DNA of 64,000 bases, from contig NC_056000.1 in the NCBI RefSeq assembly GCF_018446385.1, forward strand, positions 75,030,688 through 75,094,687. Reading direction: 5' to 3'. Both the position numbers and the translations under genes were made by a program. The notes below the pieces were generated by a model. The model had not been told where the DNA came from. It did not search any database and worked only from the letters and a program-made list of their open reading frames with translations. The stretch comes from Zingiber officinale (lineage: Eukaryota > Streptophyta > Magnoliopsida > Zingiberales > Zingiberaceae). Positions 12,317 to 22,885 of the stretch are shown here, one piece after another (position 1 is the stretch's first letter; every line of letters begins with the position of its first letter).

Positions 12317-12988
12317 ATGACTTCATGATTCATGGTCCATGTGGTGAGGCAAGAAAGCATTCTCCATGTATGTTAAATGGTTGTTGCACAAAGTATTTTA
12401 CAAAAAACTTTGTTGACGTCACATCGATAGATGAGGATGGATACCCAATCTATAAGCGTAGAGATAATGGGTTAACTGTTCTTAAAAACAACATTAATTT
12501 GGACAACATATATGTTGTTCCCCATAATCGTTATTTATTGATTCGTTATGGTGCTCATATGAACGCTGAATGGTGTAACCAATCTCGAGCCATCAAGTAT
12601 TTGCTCAAGTATATAAATAAGGGACATGACCGTGTGACTACATCATTTTATCAGAGTTATAATAAAGAGAACTCGGACAAGCATGTTGACAAAGTTAATA
12701 TGTACTATGATTGCAGATATATTTCCTTATGTGAGGTTGCTTGGAGAATTTTTGGATTTGATATTCAATACAAAGATCCACTAGTTGAGCGATTGAGCTT
12801 TCATCTTCTGAATGAACAAAATATTGTATTTTCTAATTTGGATTAGTCGATAATGTTCTCAATCATCCTATTGTTAATCAAAACATATTTTTAGCTTGGT
12901 TTGAAGCCAATAAAAAATATCTTAAGGCAAGAGAATTAACTTATGCTCAATTTCTAATGAAATTTGTCTGGAAGATACACGTGAATGG

Positions 12989-13969
12989 TGTTGGGACCTT
13001 GATGCCGCTAGAAGGGGGTGAGTAATTTATTACTCAAATCGTCGCTTCCTATACTTGTTAGTATATAGTGGAAATACAAAATAAAACAAACAAATAGAAA
13101 GCTAAACTTAGGGGCAATGACCAAGACAATCAAACCTCTAACATGTTTATGTAACGTGGTTCGGAGATCACTTACTTCTATTCCATGGTTGTCCATAAGG
13201 TGGACGATTCCAATTTGTCGGTAGATAATTCCTAGGAGAACTTCCAACTAGCCTGTGTAGGTCCTTGTAGGTGAAGAAACCTCGCTACAACTCGTATAAG
13301 ACCACACTAGATCCCTTGAGCACTTGGATACTCTAATTAGGGTTAACCACCACTAATTTCATCAATCATGCCCAAGCACCAAGTTGTTTTCCTGCCACTA
13401 GTCGACCGGTACAACCACAAGTCGACTGGTCCTAAGTGAAATTCGACCGTTACAAGCCAACGGTTAGCTACCGGTTGACTGATGAAAATACCAGTCGATT
13501 GCTATAGTAATACTATAGTAATTCTACAGTAATGCCACAGTAACACTAGAATTTTATCCTGAGTACGGTCTCTCATGCACTCGTCCATGCCCGCACAACC
13601 TAGACCTAGCCTTCTAGCCTCCTCCATCAGTCTCGTGTCCCTCAGATGTCTCTCCATCCTTTACGCCGTGCCTTATGGAGCTTCCATCAACCTTATCATT
13701 GTGTCGGGTCTTCCTTTGTCAAGAGGCCGCACCTCCGGGACTTCATCCATTGCCAAGTCACACTTGGACTTACATTGTCAAGATTACATGCTTGGACTTA
13801 CACCGCCAAGACTCACCCTTGGACTTTCCTCCTTTGTCAAGATCACACTTGGACTCTCCTTGTTGTACCTGTATCCTACACACTCACAATGCATATCAAA
13901 TATAATAATAAATGTAACTTAAACATTTGCCCAAACATCAAAACCTAGGGCATCTAGATTGCTCTAACA
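12989..13969 (-). mobile_element. LTR of a minus-strand retroelement (F)
   Basis: Begins TGTTGGGACC and ends GCTCTAACA. The next bases (13970-13987) are the reverse complement of a polypurine tract (atctctccctttttgatg), so this is a 3' LTR of a minus-strand element. GTCGAC/ACCGGT palindromes lie at 13390-13500. Its left edge cuts the Helitron frame at 12988. No matching partner LTR is found: the right-hand LTR of the surrounding element (32845-37932) is a different family. Confidence 0.7.
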
Positions 13970-14690
13970 ATCTCTCCCTTTTTGATGTTTGGCAATCCGT
14001 TTAACTTAGGGAAACATAAATGCAATAACAATATAAATAAACATGCATATCTATTCATGTATAAGTCACGGAACCTAACCTTAGGCTCCCCCTTCACCTA
14101 AGCTCCTCCTTGAGCTAGGATTTTCCCTAAAGTTAAGCTTCTCCCCCTTTGCCAATAAGTGAGCAATTGCTCCCCCTTCACCTAAGCTTCCCCTTGAGTT
14201 AGATTTTCTTGCAAGGGTGTGTAGATTTCCCACTTAAACCCAATACTTCTCCTGCTTTGACATACATAAAAAAAAGCTCCAACAATATCTCAATTATGGG
14301 GCACTTTAGCCTCTAATGACCATAAACATCATGTATTAATCTCCCATAAGATTATATACATGTTCATCATCCTTTTGGTCATTTTCTATTGCTAAAACAC
14401 ATTTTCAGACTGTATCAGTCAACTGCCATTAATCCCAGTCGACTATCCTCTTTAAAATGAGCTCACAGAGACATTATATGCTCATAAATAGTATTATTAG
14501 TCGACTGGTACACTAAATTTTAGCCAAAAAAAAAATATTTTTGATCTATCTTCAGAAATACACAAGAAATTTCACAAACCTCCACAAATTCTTAAATTTT
14601 GTGAAAATGTTTGTTTTACCAATGTCTACTTGGGAAAAATATATACAAAAATATATTTATCACAGGTCCCAAGATTGACACAAAATCTAA
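13970..14690 (-). mobile_element. 3' internal region of element F
   Basis: A polypurine tract followed by noncoding sequence rich in 'ctcccccttcacctaagct' repeats (14085-14215). GTCGAC-type motifs (14405-14515) and AT-rich DNA follow. No protein domain is recognisable until about 14690, where copia RT sequence begins. Confidence 0.5.
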
Positions 14691-14805
14691 AACTAGCTAA
14701 ATGGTTTAATTCTTGTTTAAGACCATACAAGGCTTTCTTTAATTTAAAGACATGGTTGGGATGATCTAGGCTTTCAAACCCAAGTGGTTGACCTATATAG
14801 ACTAC
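14690..14805 (-). pseudogene. copia reverse transcriptase fragment, continuation of element D
   Basis: The minus strand from 14805 reads VYIGQPLGFESLDHPNHVFK and then KKALYGLKQE, the RT region just before the catalytic YVDD block of Ty1-copia polymerases. It joins directly to the RT start at 28847-29100 (ending [15 protein letters not shown]) once element C is removed. After KQELNHLA the similarity stops at about 14690, marking a deletion or recombination junction with F sequence. Confidence 0.75.
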
Positions 14806-15990
14806 TGTTAGGACACGTTGGTCGGCTAGAAGGGGGTTGAATAGTCCTGCACAAAATCAAATAAAACAAACCCTTCTCGGACTTAAAAGAACATTTGCAT
14901 AAATGATAAATAAAAGAAACTGAAAGACAGAGACTCAGAGAGTTTTACTTGGTTACAACCGGCGAGGTTGTTAAACCAAGGAAATGATGTCCACTAATTT
15001 TTCTTTCAGGCGGAGAAGCCTCTTTACAGCAATGAAAGTTTAGAAAGGAAGAAGCTAGACAAAACAGAAAAGCGCACAAGTGTTATATCAAGAATTGCTT
15101 GTTTTTCTTTAGCTTCTGGACCAAGGCTGTATTTATAGCCTTGGTCAAAGCACCTGTGTAACAACCACCCTTCTTACTTTACTACTCTCTAAGGGCGACC
15201 GTTACCTAACTATAACTTCCCTCCTAGTGGCACTGACTCTATAATTAGAGTCAGGTAGATTTTATCACAGTTCAGAGGAATTCCCACCGAAAAATTCGGC
15301 AGAGTCTCCCTTGTACCGGTGACCAAATCCACAATACATAAAAGATATACACAGCCACATGCGGCTGGATCACAATATTCTTCACAACCACGCATTAATA
15401 AATCATATTCTAATCAAAGCTAAACTAGCAATAAGAATTAAACTCAAAACTCTTAGAACAAAGCATAACAAGCTACAATGCACTTCGAACTCAAGCATAA
15501 ACTCATGATTTCATAATGGAAATAAGGAAAATGAACTAGACATAAACTCTAAATGAATAAGTCTTGCTAGTCCCCTCTGGATCCCTCCATAGTTCAGCCA
15601 CCACACACATCCATCATCACCACCACCCTATCGCCTCTCTTCATATCTTAGCTTTTCCTTTATCTGCAGTAGGAGGAAAGAAAACAAGATCTATAAGCGA
15701 AAACGCTTAGTAAGTACTAATCTATCTCACAAAACTCGAAATGCATAAATGAAATGCATAAGTGCTGAAACTGAAATAATAAAGCTATCTGCATGTGCTC
15801 ATGGTATACAGAAAATGAACAGAATACAAATCATACTTAGTATCAAGCAGGATAACAAGAAACTAACAATGTAAACTTAGAATCAAAGAAAACTAACCAT
15901 TCTTATTTATTCTAAGCTTGGAACTTATTTCATTTCTTGTATCTTTGTGTTAGAAATTAATCTTTTAATTTCTATCTTTTACTTTCTTCT

Positions 15991-16022
<32 letters not shown>

Positions 16023-16439
16023 TACTTCTTTACTTTTCTTTACTTTTCTTTACTTTGGGCCCAGGCTTAGTACCATCTCATGCGCGTTCCCTAATAGGTT
16101 GGGGTTGCGAGCCACCAATCCTAAAAGAGCAGACCTCGGTCTACCAGGGCCAAGACCTCGGAAATGGTCGCCTAGATTTGTTTAACGACAAGCTCTTGGA
16201 TGTCGGGTACTAGCCTCTTGCTTGACTTACTTTTTATCTTTCTTATTCTTTTATCTTCCTTATTATCTTTTATTAAAGATTGTGGGAGTCCTTTAAATAT
16301 ACTTAACAAGTATGGGTGTATAATCAACTAACCATGCTATATAATAGAATAAAACAAGTAACTTAAAGCTTACTGATCATGCTATAAGCTAAACTAAAGA
16401 AAGCAATTTAAAGCCTTTGAATCATACGGTGAAAACATG

Positions 16440-17060
16440 GCAAATGATGCTATTTTTGTGCTTCTAAACATGCTGTAAAATCAAGTATGAAATGATTCTA
16501 ATCATGCTGTAAAAACAAGTATAGAACGATACTTTAGGGCTGCTAACCCTGCTGTAAGTACATGGCAAGGATGACTACTCTAAGGCTTTTAAACATGCTG
16601 AAAAATAGAATAAAACATGCTACTTTAATCTTCTAAACATGCTATACAAAATAGGCAAAAACATACTACTTTAAACTTTCTAATCATGCTAGAAATAAAG
16701 CAAAAGGAAGCTAACTTTGGGCTTTCTAAGTATGCTGTAATAAACAGGTATAGGATGCTACTTTAGTGACTCCATTCATGCTGTAAAAATAGGCAAGGAA
16801 TGCTACTTTAGGGCTTCTAAATCTGCTATTAAAACATGACAAAGAATACTACTTTAAGGCCTTTAAACCTGCTATACAAAATAAGGTAACATGCTACTTT
16901 AAACTTCTTAAACATGCTATAAACGAAGCGTAAAGGAAACTAATTTCTTGGCCTTCTAAGTATGCTGTAAAGACAAGTATAGGATGCTACTTAGAAATTC
17001 TCATCATGCTGTAATGGAAGCAAAGGAATGCGACTCAGGTTTTATAAGCATGTTGTCCAA
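16440..17060. repeat. degenerate tandem repeat of about 46 bp inside the long solo LTR
   Basis: The motif 'aaacatgctgtaaaa' followed by 'aaggatgctactttaggg' recurs about 12 times (for example near 16469, 16505, 16598, 16781, 16970). Spacing varies from about 36 to 50 bases. No coding sense. Confidence 0.6.
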
Positions 17061-17879
17061 AATATTTACTCATCAAACTTAAGTATGTACAACATGACCC
17101 TAAAGCAAAGAGGTTCATGAACAACATACGCTCAAGAATAAATGCATACAATTCTAATTAGCACTAAACCATTCTACTTGCTCAATTAGCCTAGATGATA
17201 CTTGGAGTTCCCTATGCAGGTCACGGCATAAACCCAAACCTCATGTACAGGTCACGGCAGGTATCAAGGCTTCCTGTGCAGGTCTCAGCAGCACTCGGAT
17301 GGCACCAAAAATCCACCCACTTCAACCCCGCGAGCTCAAATCATGCTATACTTAGGCTTAAAACCGAAATCTACAAACCCTAATGTTAAAGGATGTTGTT
17401 CGGCTATGAACAGGGCACGGAAAGGAAACAAAACCGAGCTTACAATTCCACACGGCAAGCAAAATCCGAAAGCAACCATACAAAACGAAGCAACTCCTAC
17501 CACAGGTGAGAGTAGTACTTACCCTTGTTCTTAGAACTTACAACCGAGAAGGAGGAGGTCTAGGGTTCGAGCGAAGCTCCAAATCTCGGCCTCTTCTCTT
17601 GCCCGAGCGTTTGCCTTGCCGAGAGAAGCTTGGTTTGTGAAGAACCCTTGAAGAAGAACGCTCGCCAGCCGCCGGAATGCAACCCTAATTTCGGCTTCGC
17701 CTTCGCCCACGCAACGCCGCCGCTGCCGCACGCGAGAACCAGAGGAAGAAAAGATTTCGGGAGAAAAAGGAAGAATAAAATTAATCCCTTTTCCCTTAAC
17801 CTTTTATAGCTAGGTCTAATTTTGGATTCCCATTACACTATACCTTAAACTTATTTCTCCTCATACTTGGTTAACAAAG

Positions 17880-17955
17880 CGTGCGCAGCCCAGTTGGTTG
17901 GCTGTATTCGGTTAGGTCGGGTTCGGCCGGAGGTCTTGGGTTCGAGTCTCACCTT
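17880..17955 (+). other. tRNA-like A/B-box stretch in the long solo LTR
   Basis: 'cagcccagttggttggc' resembles a Pol III A box and 'gggttcgagtctcacc' a B box, about 50 bases apart. No good cloverleaf or anticodon stem is evident and there is no SINE body or target duplication, so I do not call a tRNA gene. Confidence 0.35.
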
Positions 17956-18550
17956 CAACGATTTTTTGTCAAAACTTCTTTCTTTTTGTAAACCTACTAA
18001 ACGACCTCCAAAAATTACGTAAAAATACTCTAAAAATTCCTAAAAATCTCTAGAATATTTTAAAAGCATTTCCAAATATTTTTATGGACTTTTAGAACTT
18101 GAAATGGGAAAAATTGGGTCGTTACAACCTGGAAGGGTTCCAGGTGCCTGGAGTAGGATAGAATTCTATCCCCGATGCAACGGTCAATATCCACGTCGGA
18201 TGTCGATAAAAATAGATTCTGGGCGCTCGAAATAGGTCTGGGCGCCCGAACCCTAAAAGTCAACAAGGTTCACTTTTCCGGTCTGGGCCCTCTACTCCGG
18301 TATTGCTCGCCTCGGTTTGGGTCTTCCGCTCTAGCTTCACTCACTTGGGTGATTTTGACCATCTAGAATAAGGCTCACTCGAACCCAACTTCCGGCCTTC
18401 TCGAGCAACCTTCCGCTCTAGCTTCTCGTCCCTTGGAAACGCCTCGCACCTCCTTCTCGTCCGCCCGCGTACTCTTCCTCAACACTTCGTGCCTCGGACA
18501 CACCGATCCTGTCGGCTCTCTCCCGTGTCGTCCTTCTTGCTAGCTGCGTC

Positions 18551-19639
18551 TGTTGGACCCCGTGGTGGTTTTGATGTGATCAACCAAGTTGGTTAGGTCC
18601 TGCGTTTTGTCTGATCCCTGTGTCTGAGTGTGCAGGAACATAGGAGCACAGGAAGTCGAGCGGAAGACGCAGCTGGCGAGAAGGACGACACAGGAAGGGA
18701 GCCGACGGGCTCGGTGCGTCCGAAGGACGAGAGAGCTGCGGAAGAGTACTCCGGTGGAGCGAGAAGAACGTGCACGACGTTCGAGGGACGAGAAGCAAGA
18801 CGGAAGACTGCTCGAGGAGAAGGCCGGGAACTGGGTTCGGGTGAGCCCTATTCCGGATTGCCGCAATCACCCAAGGAGCCGAACCTCAACTGGGAGTTGA
18901 CTTGTCAACGGTTCGGTCGACCGAACCTACTGATCGGTCGACCGAACCCTTCTTTAACCGAAGTCAGCCGTTGGTGACATGTCAGCATCACATCAGCCAG
19001 CGGTGAAGTGATCGGTCGACCGAACCTCATGATCGGTCGACCGAACCCAAGTTTATCCAGAGACCAAGTCGAGAAATTTGATCGGGCCAACTCAGCTGGA
19101 GACCGTTGGCCGATCGGTCGACCGAACAAAAGGATCGGTCGACCGAACCTAGCTCGATCCACAGAGACTACACCTGGACGGAAAGCTGGGTAGGTACAGC
19201 AAGTTCGGTCGACCGAACCTGGGGATCGGTCGACCGATCCCTCTCGAGTCAAAACCTGATCCCGAAGATCAGGTTATCCGATAAGCTCTAGAACCCCTAT
19301 ATAAAGGTGGGTCTCGGGCAGCTTTAACAAATAACGAATACGAACGAAATTCAACTCTTGTACTTTCTAGTTAAGTAATAGTTCTATGCTCTTCAAAGTG
19401 TAAAAGGCTTCTCCGCCTTCAGAGAAGGAGTTTCTCAGTGCACCTTTCATCGCCCTGGATTAACAACCCTCTTGGTTGTAACCAGGTTAAAATAGCTGAG
19501 TCTTTCTTTTCTGTTCATACTTTAGTTCTGTTTAATCTTGTAGCTATTGCATCTATTTGAGTTTAAATTGGTTGAGGAGGGTTTAGTTTTTACTTGCAGG
19601 CAATTCAACCCCCTCTTGCCGGTCCCCGCTGCACCAACA
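18551..19639 (+). repeat. 5' LTR of element A
   Basis: 1089 bp, TGTTGGACCC to CACCAACA. The U3 region holds a cluster of the perfect 18-bp palindrome GGTTCGGTCGACCGAACC and near copies (18910-18927, then about 18932, 19013, 19033, 19113, 19134, 19204, 19224). These precede the TATA box ctatataaag at 19298. The downstream part includes 'caaccctcttggttgtaacc', itself a short inverted repeat. Confidence 0.9.
18910..19307 (+). promoter_or_regulatory. element A promoter: GTCGAC palindrome cluster and TATA box
   Basis: About eight copies of a palindrome centred on GTCGAC, the best being 18 bp and perfect, are spaced over 330 bp. They end 50-60 bp before ctatataaag at 19298. Copies in the 3' LTR (22158-22495, TATA at 22543) show point changes that break the symmetry in several units. 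Binding sites or structure-forming DNA are both possible. Confidence 0.55.
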
Positions 19640-19704
19640 AGTGGTATCAGAGCCTGACAGCCTCAGAAGGACTAACCGTCGTCTGAAGCACTAAGATCAA
19701 GACA

Positions 19705-20964
19705 ATGGCCGGCACGAACATTCATTCCCCGAAGTTCGACGGAGATTTCGCTACATGGAAGCGAAAAATGGAGGTATTCTTTAAAACAGACTATGATATT
19801 TTAATTACTATGAAATATGGTTTTGCAACTCCTAAAGACAAAGAAGAAAACACGTGGAGCAAGAAGGAGCAAGCCGATTTCGTTGCCAACGGAAAAGCTG
19901 AATTCCACCTCCTCAGCATTCTGCCACCTCAGGAGGTAAGTCGGATCGGAAGCTACAACTCAGCGAAAGATTTCTGGGAGAAATTTTTGGAGCTTCACGA
20001 AGGTACCTTTGAAGCGAAGCTGGCGTGGCGCGACATCCTCCGGACACAACTAACAAACCTCCGGATGAACAATGGCGAAAAAGTAGCGCAACTCCAAACG
20101 AGAATCAAGGAGCTGATAACGCAACTAACGAACCTTGGAGAAGAAGTAACCAACCGGGATTCCATCCGATATGCGCTCAATGCCTTCCCAAGGAATTTAG
20201 AATGGGCGTCCTTAGTAGATGTTTACTACATCTCTAAGGACTTTGAGATAAGTAGTTTAGAAAACTTGTTTTCAACTTTCGAACTTCACGAGTCTCGACT
20301 TGTAGAAAAACCAGTAGAGAAGTCAAACCTCAACATTTCTCTACGAGCTGAAAAGGACGATCCCGACTCCGAAGCGTCAATCGATGAAAACGAAGCTGCG
20401 TTAATGGTAAGACGTTTTAATAAGTTTTTTAAATCGAGCAAATTTAGATCGCAGTCAAGTAAACGTCATAAAAAAGGAAGGACAGTCCGGTGCTACAATT
20501 GCAACGAAGAAGGGCACATCAAGGATGATTGCCCAAAATTGAAGAGAAAACAGAAAGATAAGAAAAGAAGCAAGAAGCCAGCTCGACCCAAGCACAAAAA
20601 TCTGAAGGCGACATGGGATGACTCTTCATCCTCCGAGTCAAAAGTCGAATAATTCTCAGGATTAGCTCTACTAGCTAACCATCAGCCAGAAGAAGAGTCA
20701 AGCTCAGAGATGAGCATCGATGAAGGGGGAGGAACATCAGAAGAGGAAAGCTGCAGTGAAGGGGGAGCCTCACCAAATCAGGTAAGTCAGGTACGCAATC
20801 TTACCCCTACTCAGTCCTTTCGCTTTATTAAAGCACTTTCTAAAGAGTTAGATAAATTTGAAAAGGAAAATGAAATTTTAAAATTAGAAAATGCAAAGTT
20901 AAAAAATGAAATTCAAGAACTGAAATCTGATGCATGTTTAAAAGTAAATATTTTTCCAAAATAA
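19705..20964 (+). pseudogene. gag of element A, one in-frame stop
   Basis: Structural Gag of a copia-like element. The ATG at 19705 lies 60 bp after the primer site. Residues 1-200 form the capsid-like region (FDGDFATWKRKMEVFFKTDY, LLSILPPQEVSRIGSY, FWEKFLELHEGT), matching the UBN2/gag family. A CCHC zinc knuckle, CYNCNEEGHIKDDC, is at about residues 264-277 and binds genomic RNA. Then come the conserved KNLKATWDDSSSSES stretch and, after a TAA at 20650-20652, a continuing frame with an acidic serine-rich segment and a leucine-rich coiled coil to 20964. Sister element C reads through at the same place (EVEAFSGL), so the stop is a mutation; a 315-residue Gag with the knuckle intact could still be made. 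Confidence 0.85.
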
Positions 20965-21790
20965 AAAATAAAGTGATATGGAGAATTAAACTGGTATGTT
21001 AAACATCATCAGGGTCAAATTAGGAAAATACCAAGAAACTATGTACCACCTAAATTCCTGATTAATTTAGTAGGAAGGAACCTCTATTGGGTTCCAAAAT
21101 ATGTGCTAAACTAATCTCTTAAAATTAAAAGCTTTATAGAGAGAAAATTAAACATTTTCTTTATGAAGGCTTTGTCTAAGGAAGTGGTTGTTGCTCCAAT
21201 AACCAAGAAGGCCTAGTGCCTCGCCACGACCTGGAAGCTGAAATATTGAAACAAAAATGTTTAATTAACTTTATGAAAAAACATTAAAAGTAGAATTAAA
21301 ATGCTTTGAAAGTGTACAAACATTTTTTTAATGTTTCTTTGGATTTTTAGAATTTTTTTTAACTTAAAAAAATATATTTTAACTTAGAAAATTCTCATAA
21401 CACTTGAATAATGCTTTGAAAAATTAATCAAATAATGTTTCTTTATTTAAAAAAAAATGCTTAGAAATTTCTTTTTTTTTAAAAAAAACATTTTTACTTA
21501 GAAATTCCTTTTGAAATTTCTAAAAAATTATTGTGCTTAGAAATTTTTTCTATCTTAAGAACTTGCTTCTCCGTTTTTGCTGTGATCAAAGGGGGAGAGA
21601 AAAGTACAAGTTTAGGGGGTTAGGAAATTAACAATTAAAATTTTAATATTTTTTTCTCTAAACTGTGTTACAATTTATTTATTGCAAATTTATGCTATAC
21701 TTGTTAGTTTAGTAATTTTCTTAAAATTACGTTTGTCTATTTTTAACCCTAACTTGAATTTGCGTTGATGCACATCAAAAAGGGGGAGAT
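20965..21790 (+). mobile_element. 3' noncoding internal region of element A
   Basis: Decayed coding-like sequence first (HQGQIRKIPRNYVPPKF and NLYWVPK in one frame, 21006-21105). A block at about 21150-21250 is conserved in elements B, C and the solo LTR at 25245. AT-rich DNA rich in 'cttagaaatt' follows, then the polypurine tract. No pol. Confidence 0.6.
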
Positions 21791-22885
21791 TGTTGGACCC
21801 CGTGGTAGTTTTGATGTGATCAACCAAGTTGGTTAGGTCCTGCGTTTTGTCTGATCCCTGTGTCTGAGTGTGCAGGAACTTAGGAGCACAGGAAGTCGAG
21901 CGGAAGACGCAGCTGGCGAGAAGGACGACACGGGAAGGGAGCCGACGGGCTCGGTGCGTCCGAAGGACGAGAGAGCTGTGAAAGAGTACTCCGGTGGAGC
22001 GAGAAGAATGTGGCGGCGTTCGAGGGACGAGAAGCCGGATGGAAGATTGCTCGAGGAGAAGGTCGGGAACTAGGTTCGGGTGAGCCCTATTCCGGATGAC
22101 CGCAATCACCCAAGGAGTCGAACCGGAGCAAATCAATTGGGAGTTGACTTGTCAATGGTTCGGTCAACCAAATCTATTGATCGATCGACCGAACCCTTCT
22201 TTAACCGAAGTCAGCCGTTGGTGACACGTCAGCATCACATCAGCCAGCGGTGAAGTGATCGGTCGACCGAACCTCATGATCCGTCGACCGAACCTAAGTT
22301 TATCCAGAGACCAAGTCAAGAAATTTGATCGGGCCAACTCAGTTGGAGACCGTTGGCCGATCGGTTGACCGAACAAAAGGATCGGTCGACCGAACCTAGC
22401 TCGATCCACAAAGACTGCACCTGGACGGAAAGCTAGACAGGTACAACAGGTTCGGTCGACCGAACTTGGGGATCAGTCGACCGATCCCTCTCGAGTCAAA
22501 ACCTGATCCCGAAGATCAGGTTATCCGATAAGCTCTAGAACCCCTATATAAAGGTGGGTCTCGGGCAGCTTTAACAAACAACGAATACGAATGAAATTCA
22601 ACGCTTGTACTTTCTAGTTAAGCAATAGTTCTGTGCTCTTCAAAGTGTAAAAGGTTTCTCCGCCTTCAGAGAAGGAGTTTCTTAGTGCACCTTTCATCGC
22701 CCTGGATTAACAACCCTCTTGGTTGTAACCAGGTTAAAATAACCGAGTCTTTCTTTTCTATTCATACTTTAGTTCTATTTAATCTTGTAGCTATTGCATC
22801 TATTTGAGTTTAAATTGGTTGAGGAGGGTTTAGTTTTTACTTGCAGGCAATTCACCCCCTCTTGCCGGTCCCCGCTACACCAACA
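21791..22885 (+). repeat. 3' LTR of element A
   Basis: 1095 bp, starting directly after the polypurine tract and ending CACCAACA. It has the same layout as the 5' LTR, with TATA box ctatataaag at 22543-22552. Several GTCGAC palindromes carry C-to-T or G-to-A changes (for example about 22158 and 22180), as expected for decay of methylated CpG sites. Confidence 0.9.

Larger units (their letters stand above)
9700..12988 (+). pseudogene. Helitron Rep/helicase, N-terminal part, heavily decayed and interrupted
   Basis: Helitron transposase joins a rolling-circle Rep domain to a Pif1-type helicase. In frames broken by stops and indels I can follow family motifs in order: EVVALIIGDFDQSLGDRDIF (about 9748-9807), QQFIVIAYTMIK near 10265, QKELLCEMYKDFHDALLRGEM, IVRFIESRSLKLEDCPNIVCKIFKVKLDDLIKD (about 10550-10670), then EFYKRGLSYVHIL and DKFPGTEAINDIISTEIPDEKENP (about 10812-10945). 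The longest intact run is 12298-12846, with FMIHGPCG and IKYLLKYINKGHDRV. After a stop at 12844 another frame continues (NHPIVNQNIFLAWFEANKKYL) to 12988. Two SINEs (10016-10233, 10965-11144) and a solo LTR (11164-12316) interrupt it. The helicase end is at 37933-38350. Confidence 0.85.
15157..18126 (-). mobile_element. 2970-bp solo LTR, probably Ty3-gypsy
   Basis: TGTAACAACC at the left and GGGTCGTTACA at the right, with exact target duplications acctg at 15152-15156 and 18127-18131. Such termini are common in long chromovirus LTRs. Read on the minus strand, a TATA box (CTATAAAAGG, 17801-17810) is followed by a CT/GCC-rich leader with an open frame at 17731-17531. It contains a (CTTT)n tract at 15989-16022, a drifting tandem repeat of about 46 bp (16440-17060) and a tRNA-like stretch (about 17880-17955). 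No paired LTR and no coding domains. Confidence 0.75.
18551..22885 (+). mobile_element. complete gag-only LTR retrotransposon (element A, TR-GAG type)
   Basis: 5' LTR 18551-19639, primer site TGGTATCAGAGCC from 19642, gag 19705-20964, polypurine tract aaagggggaga just before 21791, and 3' LTR 21791-22885. Target duplications are gcgtc (18546-18550) and gtgtc (22886-22890). The two LTRs are very similar by eye, so insertion is fairly recent. Only about 2.15 kb of internal DNA is present and no protease, integrase or RT, so mobility would need pol from another element. It is inserted in the left LTR of element C; the uninterrupted site is visible at about 28725-28740. Confidence 0.9.

Noticed and set aside
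13575-13948. Three overlapping plus-strand frames of 76-115 codons
   Set aside because: They lie in the LTR of element F on the strand opposite to its sense and show no domain.
17880-17955. tRNA gene
   Set aside because: A- and B-box-like motifs are present but no acceptor stem or anticodon arm can be drawn.
18540-19291. Overlapping open frames of 60-115 codons on both strands
   Set aside because: They fall in the LTR of element A, recur in its other LTR, and owe their length to GC-rich palindromic repeats; no domain and no codon constraint.
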